Origin: Armatimonadota bacterium | GTDB lineage: Bacteria > Armatimonadota > Zipacnadia > Zipacnadales > UBA11051 | Length of the DNA stretch: 7,126 bases | NCBI GenBank assembly: GCA_003542955.1 | Contig: DPJP01000488.1 | Span: forward strand, 3,895 to 11,020 | Direction of reading: 5' to 3' | Shown here: positions 1-5,748 of the stretch, one piece after another | How positions within the stretch are numbered: position 1 is the stretch's first letter | How the letters are laid out: every line of letters begins with the position of its first letter | The notes under the pieces: model-generated | Seen by the model: the letters and a program-made list of their open reading frames with translations, nothing else | What the model was told of the DNA's origin: nothing | Database searches by the model: none | Program-made: the position numbers and the translations under genes

Positions 1-36
1 GGCGGGACGAGGGGGGAGAACGGCGGAGGGCAGGGC

Positions 37-116
37 ACCGGGGACTGGTACGCATCGCGCCGACCGCTTGAGGCCGGTTCGAGCCCTTTGTGCCGCGATG
101 TGTACCTGTCCCCAGT
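37..116. repeat. Imperfect palindrome A, REP-like
   Basis: The arms at 37-61 and 92-116 are 25 bases each and pair with only three mismatches (39/114, 46/107, 60/93) and one G-T wobble (52/101). Each arm, read inward, begins AC(C/T)GGGGAC(T/A)GGTAC and then continues into CATCGCG. The 30-base centre (62-91) can form a smaller GGC/GCC hairpin. The CGGGGAC(T/A)G opening is shared with palindrome C at 317-392, so the two probably belong to one repeat family. The T-loop-like GGTTCGAGCCC at 74-84 is not a tRNA arm, because the flanks do not pair. Assignment to REP elements moved by a REP-associated tyrosine transposase is inference. Confidence 0.7.
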
Positions 117-147
117 TCGCGATGGCGGAGGGTGTGTGGGAACGGCC

Positions 148-243
148 GGGGTCACAGCTTCACTCTTCACCCTCCGCCGGCGTCTGCGGGTTGCAGACAT
201 GCAGCAGTTTGCGGCGGAGGCTGAACACTGAAGCTATGACCCC
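148..243. repeat. Long imperfect palindrome B with central hairpin
   Basis: The arms at 148-179 and 212-243 are 32 bases each and pair at 28 positions. The mismatches are 155/236, 163/228, 165/226 and 170/221, and the first becomes a G-U pair in a minus-strand transcript. The outer ends read GGGGTCA and TGACCCC. Beyond two unpaired positions on each side, ACGG (142-145) also pairs with CCGT (246-249). The loop (180-211) contains a second hairpin, GTCTGC (182-187) with GCAGAC (193-198). An upstream copy, GGCGGAGGGTG at 124-134, is a perfect complement of 168-178, so the left arm could pair with either of two partners. No T-run follows on either strand, so a classical terminator is unlikely. 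Confidence 0.75.
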
Positions 244-259
244 TTCCGTCGTTCTCTCG

Positions 260-284
260 CCCCACACCCCACTCCCCACGCCCC
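260..284 (-). other. Perfect G-quadruplex motif (i-motif on the plus strand)
   Basis: The minus strand carries four runs of exactly GGGG separated by three loops of exactly three bases (CGT, AGT, TGT). The plus strand shows the complementary four CCCC runs at 260-263, 267-270, 274-277 and 281-284. Four-tetrad motifs with short equal loops are predicted to fold very stably. The motif sits between palindromes B and C, 149 to 173 bases downstream of the stop codon of the minus-strand amidohydrolase gene, so it could lie in that gene's 3' transcript. Its function is unknown. Confidence 0.75.
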
Positions 285-316
285 TGCCGTTTGTGGTGGC
301 GGGGTGTATCCGGAAT

Positions 317-392
317 CGGGGACAGCGCCCTCCCGCGTTGTACAGGGATGGTCTCCGGCGTAGGCGACGGACGCGGCAGGGGGCAGTCCCCG
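317..392. repeat. Imperfect palindrome C, same family as A
   Basis: The arms at 317-338 and 371-392 are 22 bases each and pair at 19 positions (mismatches 324/385, 327/382, 332/377). Each arm, read inward, starts CGGGGAC(A/T)GC and ends CCGCGT. The CGGGGAC(T/A)G start matches the arms of palindrome A, which suggests common origin. The right arm can also form a short local hairpin in which GGGG at 380-383 pairs with CCCC at 388-391 around the loop CAGT. The right end lies 40 bases from the stop codon of the neighbouring minus-strand gene. Confidence 0.6.
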
Positions 393-432
393 GGGGGAAT
401 GACCGTCAGTCCGCTCCCCAACAGCGCGGCCG

Positions 433-1203
433 CTACGCGCGGCGGGCCATGATACGCTGGGCGTTGAGAGAGAAGATGGCGGCGGCGTCTTCCTCGGAGA
501 TCTCGGACTCGCGCATCTTCAAGAGCGCCGCATCCATGTACTGGTACGGAGCATGGGTGCCGAAGAGGATGCTGCCCGCACCGACCTGCCCGATGAGCTT
601 CCCCACGCCGCCCGTGCCCTCGAGATTGGATATCTCCACGTAGAGGTTCGCGGCCTGCTTCACTGTGTCCGCGACGGCGGTGATCTCGGCCGTCTTGATG
701 TTGCAGAGCACGACCGGCACGCCGGGCTGCCCGTCCACGAGTTCAGCGACCTGTGTCACGTTCAGAGCCGGGACCATGCAGCGCGGGTGGTGGAGGCGCT
801 CATCGTACATGCGGATATGGACGCCGACCAGGAGCGAGTGCTCCGCCGCGGCGGCCATCAACTCTGCCGCGCACGCGTCTCCGAGTTCGTAGCAGTGGTA
901 GTTCGGGTAGAGGCGCACGCCGGTGAAGCCCATCTGTAGCGCCTCGTCGAGGTCTTGCTCCCAGCCGGGGAAGCTCGGGTTGACAATGGCCTGGGGGATG
1001 AGGCGGTCCGGGTGCCTCTGACACGCCTCCGCGAGCCAGTCGTTGGCCGGCCGCACGTCACCGTACAGAAGCCCCTGAAAAACACCCACGCAGGCCTGCG
1101 CCACGCCGCAGCGGTCCATGAGTGAGACGAACTCGTCTGGCTGGGCGTTCTTCAGGGCACGGAACGGCCAGTAGCCGATGTGGGCGTTGCAGTCGATGGT
1201 CAT
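433..1203 (-). CDS. Divergent amidohydrolase-2 family protein with altered metal site
   Basis: This is a 256-residue protein of the amidohydrolase-2 (metal-dependent TIM-barrel) family. It is related in fold to the two amidohydrolases further right, but its ligand positions differ. The N-terminal HxH has become DCNAHIG (residues 4-10), keeping only the second His. GVHIR keeps a His at 129. The usual AHxGG has become VLCNIK, with Asn168 where His is expected. The final GSD has become FGTHAP, with His217 replacing the Asp. GVRLYPNYHCY (95-105) and a C-terminal NAQRI motif still fit the family. A changed, lost or alternative metal centre follows by inference. The start at 1203 is preferred to an in-frame ATG at 1212, because AGGAG at 1213-1217 touches the latter but lies 9 bases from the former. 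It follows the terminator of the beta-barrel gene, so it needs its own promoter or read-through, and I see no clear -10 or -35. The substrate is unknown. Confidence 0.85.
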   Translation of the reverse strand: MTIDCNAHIGYWPFRALKNAQPDEFVSLMDRCGVAQACVGVFQGLLYGDVRPANDWLAEACQRHPDRLIPQAIVNPSFPGWEQDLDEALQMGFTGVRLYPNYHCYELGDACAAELMAAAAEHSLLVGVHIRMYDERLHHPRCMVPALNVTQVAELVDGQPGVPVVLCNIKTAEITAVADTVKQAANLYVEISNLEGTGGVGKLIGQVGAGSILFGTHAPYQYMDAALLKMRESEISEEDAAAIFSLNAQRIMARRA

Positions 1204-1212
1204 CGGGGGCAT

Positions 1213-1217
1213 CTCCT
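1213..1217 (-). promoter_or_regulatory. Ribosome binding site deciding the amidohydrolase start
   Basis: AGGAG on the minus strand lies directly against an ATG at 1212 and 9 bases before a second in-frame ATG at 1203. Only the second spacing is usable for initiation, which places the start at the residues MTIDCNAH. Confidence 0.7.
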
Positions 1218-1261
1218 GTTGGAGCTTGATGAGGGGGCGTACACGTACTCGGAGCGTGGAA

Positions 1262-1303
1262 CAGAAAACGGCCCGCCCGAGACGAGAGCATCGGACGGGC
1301 CGT
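1262..1303 (-). terminator. Rho-independent terminator of the beta-barrel gene
   Basis: An 8-bp perfect stem pairs 1268-1275 with 1296-1303. It is followed by one mismatch and a further 4 bp (1277-1280 with 1291-1294) around a 10-base loop. On the minus strand the stem ends GGGCCGT and runs into TTTTCTGTT, a usable T-tract. It lies about 40 bases past the stop codon at 1345. Confidence 0.85.
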
Positions 1304-1344
1304 CATGGTCTTGCGTACTGCAGTCGGCTCTGGTTCAGTGTCGC

Positions 1345-2157
1345 CTAGAAGTTCGTCGAAGCGGTGACGAAGATCGAGTCGTCCGCGTCTTCGTCGCCCA
1401 TCTCGACATAGGCGAGATCGATGGAGAAGCGGTCTGCCTTGAAGCCGACACCGGCAGACCAGTCGCCGCCCTCGAACATGCCTGCGCGGAACGCGAGGTT
1501 GTCCTTCGGTGCGAACTCAACGCCGAGGCCGAAGCACTGGTCGATGCGATCGCTGATGTCGAATGCATCAAAGACAGCGGTCCAGCCTGGGGCCAGGTTT
1601 GCGGCGGCGCCCGCGCTGACGATCATGCCGGGTGCGGTCTCCTCGGTGATGTCGTTGAGCATGAAGCCCCAGTCGATACCGTTTCCGAGGAAGAGGCCAC
1701 CGATGTTGTAGATGGTCTCATCCCAGGAGTCCTCGTCGAACCTGGTCATGGACGCACCCAGCAGGGTGTTCTCGGCGACTTTCCTGCCGTAGGCGACGGT
1801 CCAGCCGCTGTAGTCGTAGGAGCCGGGGGAGGCGTCATAATAGCTGAAGCCCAGACCCCAGTTCTTGCCCGCCGGTGAGCCGGCGAAGTTGGCGCCCCAG
1901 ACATCCAGGTCGCCGGCGACCTCGAAGGTGCCCGCCAGCTGGAACTCCCATGCGCCGGCCGGCTTGTCGCCGATCTCGAGCACGGCCAGGGCGGCCGGGT
2001 TCATGTCAACTGCCGATGCGTCGCGCGTAAGAGCCAGACCCGCGCCGGCAAGCCCCAGATAGCGGCTCGTCGGCAGACCTGTATCCCACGCTGATGCCAT
2101 GGAGGCTGCAACCAGTGCAACGACGACTACTGCCAGTACTGTACTGCGGGTTCTCAT
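1345..2157 (-). CDS. Secreted outer-membrane beta-barrel protein, PorV/FadL-like N-terminus
   Basis: This 270-residue protein starts with a clear signal peptide. MRTRS is followed by a hydrophobic core of V, A and L, with probable signal peptidase I cleavage after ASA (residue 23) before WDTG. The mature N-terminus has the LGLAGAGLALTRDASAVD and NPAAL (53-57) pattern seen in PorV/UPF0164/FadL-type outer-membrane proteins. Alternating aromatic and small residues, many Gly, Asp and Tyr, and a C-terminal phenylalanine (TASTNF) fit a beta-barrel inserted by the BAM machinery. The start at 2157 is chosen because GGGAGGG lies 7 bases upstream and the signal peptide begins there. The frame stays open to 2316, but that would start upstream of the promoter's -10 box. 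The gene has its own promoter and terminator, so it is probably an independent unit. The transported substrate, if any, is unknown. It could also be a structural or anchoring barrel. Confidence 0.85.
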   Translation of the reverse strand: MRTRSTVLAVVVVALVAASMASAWDTGLPTSRYLGLAGAGLALTRDASAVDMNPAALAVLEIGDKPAGAWEFQLAGTFEVAGDLDVWGANFAGSPAGKNWGLGFSYYDASPGSYDYSGWTVAYGRKVAENTLLGASMTRFDEDSWDETIYNIGGLFLGNGIDWGFMLNDITEETAPGMIVSAGAAANLAPGWTAVFDAFDISDRIDQCFGLGVEFAPKDNLAFRAGMFEGGDWSAGVGFKADRFSIDLAYVEMGDEDADDSIFVTASTNF

Positions 2158-2164
2158 TCTGTGT

Positions 2165-2171
2165 CCCTCCC
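2165..2171 (-). promoter_or_regulatory. Ribosome binding site of the beta-barrel gene
   Basis: GGGAGGG on the minus strand lies 7 bases before the ATG at 2157. It supports the short start that carries the signal peptide over an upstream in-frame start. Confidence 0.8.
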
Positions 2172-2304
2172 AGAACAATGTGAATGAACGTCTCGAACTC
2201 AGTTCTCTACTCGAATTCGTTTCCCTTTGTGCTCCCCGACATTGACTACGCCCTTCTCTCGTCTGTTCCTCCCTCTCCCGAAGTGTCCATGCCTTTGGCC
2301 CGCT

Positions 2305-2334
2305 ATTATACAGCAAGACTGTACGACCTTGCCA
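2305..2334 (-). promoter_or_regulatory. Sigma-70-type promoter of the beta-barrel gene
   Basis: The minus strand has a consensus TATAAT -10 box (2305-2310) and a weak -35, TGGCAA (2329-2334), at 18 bases. A start site near 2298 gives an untranslated leader of about 140 bases. The leader is purine-rich on the transcript (GA-rich around 2240-2285) and contains a 14-codon frame starting at 2290 that I do not regard as real. The promoter begins only 13 to 36 bases past the -10 side of the stop codon at 2347 of the upstream amidohydrolase, and no terminator separates them. Confidence 0.75.
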
Positions 2335-2346
2335 GAGGCTCGATAG

Positions 2347-3120
2347 CTATTCGGCTCCCGAATGTTCCTCGGGCGCGAACAGCCTGGAGGCGTTGCCCCC
2401 CAGGATCAGTTGTCTCTGGGCGTCCGTCAACTCCGCTCCAGTCACTTTCCCAAGCTGGGATGCGAAGCTCCGCCCCGTTGCGTCGGAGCCGAACAGCACC
2501 CTCTCGGCCCCCAGGTATGAGACTGCATACTCGGTCTGCCCGGCCTCCGGATCGCCGCCGCACAGGTCGATGGCGATGTTGGGCTGCTCCGCGACAATCC
2601 GGATGCCCTTCTCCCAGTTGCCGCCCGAGTGGGCCATCACGAATTGCGCCCGTGGGTGCCGACGGGCAAGCTCGAGCAGGTCCCACGGCGTCGACTCCGT
2701 CTCGAGATTCCCCGTGCTTTTCATCCAGGTATGCTGCTGGATCGGTACTCCAAGCTCGACTGCGTACTCGACGATTGCGTCGTAGCCGGGGTCGCTGCAC
2801 CGCCGGCAGACCCACATCTTCAGCCCGACCATCGGGCCGTCGTGTATGTGACGCTCCATGGCGTCCAATGTTTGGTCGATATGGTTTGGGCTTGCGTATA
2901 CCAACCCGCTGATGCGCTCCGGGCAGTACTCGACCGCATCACGAACCCAGTTGTTGTCCGCCTCGATGTCATCGGCTGTCGGCTGGTGCTTGAGCGTCTC
3001 ACCCAGAGACACAATCAGCACATCGATGCCGAGCCTGTCGGCATATCCGAGTCTGAAGTCGACATTCTCCATGGCCGTCCGGCCCTGGCCATGCAGATGC
3101 ACATGGCAGTCAACCACCAA
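2347..3120 (-). CDS. Amidohydrolase-2 family metal-dependent hydrolase, paralogue 1
   Basis: This is a 257-residue TIM-barrel hydrolase of the amidohydrolase-2 family, which covers cytosolic hydrolases and decarboxylases. The metal-site pattern is complete: DCHVH (His6, His8), Lys101 in GLKMWVC, His130 in PIQQH, His164 in MAHSGGNWEKG and Asp213 in FGSDATG. WVCRRCSDP (103-111) and CGGDPEAGQTEY are shared exactly with the next gene. By hand ungapped alignment the two are about 59 percent identical (147 of 248). I chose TTG at 3120, with GGAGAGGG 10 bases upstream; GTG at 3117 is equally possible. The frame extends to a GTG at 3276 that overlaps the previous stop (GTGA), but the extra 52 residues are arginine-rich and absent from the paralogue. 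The substrate cannot be inferred. Confidence 0.88.
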   Translation of the reverse strand: MVVDCHVHLHGQGRTAMENVDFRLGYADRLGIDVLIVSLGETLKHQPTADDIEADNNWVRDAVEYCPERISGLVYASPNHIDQTLDAMERHIHDGPMVGLKMWVCRRCSDPGYDAIVEYAVELGVPIQQHTWMKSTGNLETESTPWDLLELARRHPRAQFVMAHSGGNWEKGIRIVAEQPNIAIDLCGGDPEAGQTEYAVSYLGAERVLFGSDATGRSFASQLGKVTGAELTDAQRQLILGGNASRLFAPEEHSGAE

Positions 3121-3130
3121 GTGCCATACA

Positions 3131-3138
3131 CCCTCTCC
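3131..3138 (-). promoter_or_regulatory. Probable ribosome binding site of amidohydrolase paralogue 1
   Basis: GGAGAGGG on the minus strand lies 10 bases from TTG at 3120 and 13 from GTG at 3117. It matches by position the GGGAG before the paralogous gene and argues against the long start at 3276. The rest of the 152-base gap (3121-3272) shows no clear promoter or terminator. Confidence 0.5.
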
Positions 3139-3272
3139 GAGTACCGCTGCAGAACGCCCTCCGCGTCCGCGCTCTTGACTATGACCAACGAGAGCGGCAT
3201 TTGTCGCGGCGCATTTCGCCATTTCGGGTCCGAATCGACGCCGGGAACGCCGCAGCGCGCGTCGGCCCCCCG

Positions 3273-4025
3273 TCACAACCCGAACATCGCCACCGCGTTG
3301 TCCCCGAGGACCCTTCGCCTGTCGGCGTCGGATATCTCAGCACCGATGACCTTCGCCAGTTGTGATGCCAGGCTGCGGCCGGAGGCATCCGAGCCATACA
3401 GCACCCTGTCGGCGCCGAGGTACTCGACGCCATACTCCGTCTGCCCGGCCTCCGGGTCGCCCCCGCACACATCGACAGAGACGTTGGGCTGATGCGCTAC
3501 GGCCCGGATGCCCTTCTCCCAGTTGCCGCCGCAGTGAGCCATCAAGAAGCGCGTCCGCGGATGTCTGCGGGCCAGCGCAACCATGTCGTGCGGCTCGGTC
3601 TCGCCCTGCAGCGGCTCCCCGCAGCGCCAGTAGCTGTGCTGCAGAATCGGCACATCGAGCTCCGCCGCGTATTCGGCGATGGGGTCGAGTTCAGGATCGC
3701 TGCAGCGGCGGCAGACCCAGAGCTTCACGCCCCTCATCGGCCCATTGGCGATGTATCGCTCCATCAACTCAAGACTCTTGTCCACATGGTTGCCGCTGCC
3801 ATAGACGAGGCCCTCGATGCGGCCGGGAGCATGCTCCATCGCAGCCAGCACGTACTCGGTGTCTGCCTCGATGCGTTCGGCATCGGGACGGTGGATCAGT
3901 TGCGGTCCGAGGCAGACGATGAACTTCTCGATTCCGAGCCTGTCGCCGTAGCGAAGCAGATCATCGGTCTGCTCGCGGACACGGTCACGTTCGCCGTAGA
4001 GGTGGATGTGGCAGTCGACAATCAC
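3273..4025 (-). CDS. Amidohydrolase-2 family metal-dependent hydrolase, paralogue 2
   Basis: This 250-residue amidohydrolase-2 protein has every ligand position in the same place as its neighbour: DCHIH (His6, His8), Lys101 in GVKLWVC, His130 in PILQH, His164 in MAHCGGNWEKG and Asp213 in YGSDASG. The block 136-148 differs most from the paralogue. It lies just after the His130 strand, where substrate loops often sit, so the two may differ in specificity (inference). GTG at 4025 is the chosen start, because GGGAG at 4035-4039 is 9 bases upstream and the paralogue begins at the same residue. The frame stays open to 4193, across the argG promoter, and that part is not conserved. It is first in a minus-strand row with paralogue 1 and is transcribed divergently from argG. 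Its substrate is unknown. Confidence 0.88.
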   Translation of the reverse strand: MIVDCHIHLYGERDRVREQTDDLLRYGDRLGIEKFIVCLGPQLIHRPDAERIEADTEYVLAAMEHAPGRIEGLVYGSGNHVDKSLELMERYIANGPMRGVKLWVCRRCSDPELDPIAEYAAELDVPILQHSYWRCGEPLQGETEPHDMVALARRHPRTRFLMAHCGGNWEKGIRAVAHQPNVSVDVCGGDPEAGQTEYGVEYLGADRVLYGSDASGRSLASQLAKVIGAEISDADRRRVLGDNAVAMFGL

Positions 4026-4034
4026 GTCGGCACT

Positions 4035-4039
4035 CTCCC
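4035..4039 (-). promoter_or_regulatory. Ribosome binding site deciding a GTG start
   Basis: GGGAG on the minus strand is 9 bases before GTG at 4025. It supports that start, two codons before the conserved DCHIH, over any upstream ATG in frame. Confidence 0.65.
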
Positions 4040-4108
4040 GCTCGATGGGGCTGATCTGGTCGCTGCGCCGGGCAATTCGCCCCGGAACGGCCTGACCCCT
4101 CTTCCGGT

Positions 4109-4138
4109 TTGCCAGCTCTCCGGCCGTTGGGCTATAAT
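4109..4138 (+). promoter_or_regulatory. Sigma-70-type promoter of argG
   Basis: TTGCCA (4109-4114, five of six consensus bases) and TATAAT (4133-4138, consensus) are 18 bases apart. A start near 4145 gives a leader of about 40 bases ahead of the argG ATG. I found no ARG-box-like operator around it. The divergent amidohydrolase pair has no equally clear promoter on the other strand. Confidence 0.85.
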
Positions 4139-4170
4139 GTCGCTCCCGGACGTGGATGTGCCGCATCACG

Positions 4171-4176
4171 AAGGAG
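4171..4176 (+). promoter_or_regulatory. Ribosome binding site deciding the argG start
   Basis: AAGGAG lies 9 bases before ATG at 4186, but only 3 bases before another in-frame ATG at 4180. The later ATG is therefore preferred, giving the usual MAKELCVLAYSGG beginning. Confidence 0.75.
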
Positions 4177-4185
4177 ACGATGAAG

Positions 4186-5391
<1,206 letters not shown>

Positions 5392-5417
5392 TCGGCACCT
5401 CAGTGCAATAGCAGCGG

Positions 5418-5446
5418 AAGGGCGCCCTGTGAAGGGCGCCCCTTTC
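5418..5446 (+). terminator. Hairpin terminator after argG
   Basis: Two copies of the self-complementary 8-mer GGGCGCCC (5420-5427 and 5434-5441) flank the loop TGTGAA. This forms a strong stem followed by CTTTCAT, a weak T-run. It begins 27 bases past the argG stop. The weak T-run leaves room for read-through into the small gene at 5530, which has no promoter of its own that I can see. Confidence 0.75.
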
Positions 5447-5515
5447 ATGTCTGAGGATGAGGCGGCAGGACTCCACACACGGGGCACCGAAGTCGGCATT
5501 GCAGGCAACCCGCGC

Positions 5516-5522
5516 AAAGGAG
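5516..5522 (+). promoter_or_regulatory. Strong ribosome binding site of the small sigma-like gene
   Basis: AAAGGAG lies 7 bases before ATG at 5530. This near-ideal site and spacing is the main reason to treat the 72-codon frame as translated. Confidence 0.75.
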
Positions 5523-5529
5523 CCCCCGG

Positions 5530-5748
5530 ATGCTCCACGACGACGATGCCCTCGTGGCGAAGATAGCGAGTGAGTACCAGAGCCGCTGCGCTCTCGCTCT
5601 GGATGCCCTCATCGCAGCCGGGAAGGACGGCCTCGCGAGGGCACGGCAGTTCTTCGACCCCGCGGAAGGCCATCGCTGGGACTCGTACGCGACGTGGTGG
5701 GTCCGTCAGCGGATCAGGCTCGCCATGGCGAGGAGCCGCGCGGGTTAG
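5530..5748 (+). CDS. Stand-alone sigma-70 region 2-like small protein
   Basis: This is a 72-residue protein. By eye it aligns, without gaps over most of its length, to sigma-70 region 2: LV..IA..Y..R (residues 8-19, end of 2.1), LDALIAAGKDGLARA (24-38, 2.2), FFDPAEGHRW (41-50, 2.3) and YATWWVRQ (53-60, 2.3 to 2.4). The residues used by RpoD for -10 melting and recognition are largely kept. Trp50 stands for Phe427, while Tyr53, Trp56, Trp57 and Gln60 match Tyr430, Trp433, Trp434 and Gln437. Thr440 is replaced by Arg. There is no region 3 or 4, and the frame after the stop shows no remnant of them. It has a strong ribosome binding site and no promoter of its own that I can see. Its stop overlaps, tail to tail, the stop of the lyase-like gene. 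It could bind core RNA polymerase or DNA as a partial sigma, act as a competitor, or be a fixed relic of a sigma gene. The homology is what I see; the function is inference. Confidence 0.7.
   Translation: MLHDDDALVAKIASEYQSRCALALDALIAAGKDGLARARQFFDPAEGHRWDSYATWWVRQRIRLAMARSRAG

Larger units (their letters stand above)
1..432. other. Non-coding, repeat-rich region
   Basis: No convincing gene lies here. The open frames that cross it on both strands run through palindromes, have no recognisable family signature, are very rich in arginine, serine and proline, and the longest one overlaps the amidohydrolase gene. The stretch instead holds three long imperfect inverted repeats (37-116, 148-243, 317-392), a G-quadruplex motif (260-284) and recurring G-rich leaders. 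The 9-mer GGCGGAGGG occurs at 22-30 and 124-132, about 6 and 15 bases before the first two palindromes, and a similar TGGCGGGGTG lies before the third. This fits a small cluster of REP-like mobile palindromes, but no REP-associated transposase is visible in the window. Confidence 0.7.

Noticed and set aside
11..43. Loose G-quadruplex pattern at the left edge on the plus strand.
   Set aside because: It needs an 11-base loop and uneven G-runs, so it is much weaker than the motif at 260-284.
74..84. GGTTCGAGCCC resembling a tRNA T-loop.
   Set aside because: The flanking bases do not form a T-stem, and no acceptor, D or anticodon arms are present. It is the centre of palindrome A.
167..421. Minus-strand 84-codon frame in the left intergenic region.
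   Set aside because: It crosses palindrome C, the G-quadruplex motif and most of palindrome B, is rich in Pro, Gly and Arg, and shows no recognisable domain.
68..643. Open plus-strand frame of 191 codons across the palindromes and into the amidohydrolase gene.
   Set aside because: It overlaps a well-supported gene antisense, has low-complexity arginine- and serine-rich sequence and no family signature.
2246..2290. A 14-codon frame in the leader of the beta-barrel gene.
   Set aside because: It starts about 8 bases from the inferred transcription start, has no ribosome binding site and no run of codons typical of a leader peptide.
3121..3276. A 52-residue N-terminal extension of amidohydrolase paralogue 1 from a GTG overlapping the previous stop (GTGA).
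   Set aside because: The extension is arginine-rich, absent from the paralogue, and GGAGAGGG sits near the later TTG/GTG start. Translational coupling is possible but less likely.
5447..5566. Short plus-strand frame (39 codons) directly after the argG terminator stem.
   Set aside because: No ribosome binding site in front, it overlaps the well-supported mini-sigma gene in another frame, and no similarity is recognised.
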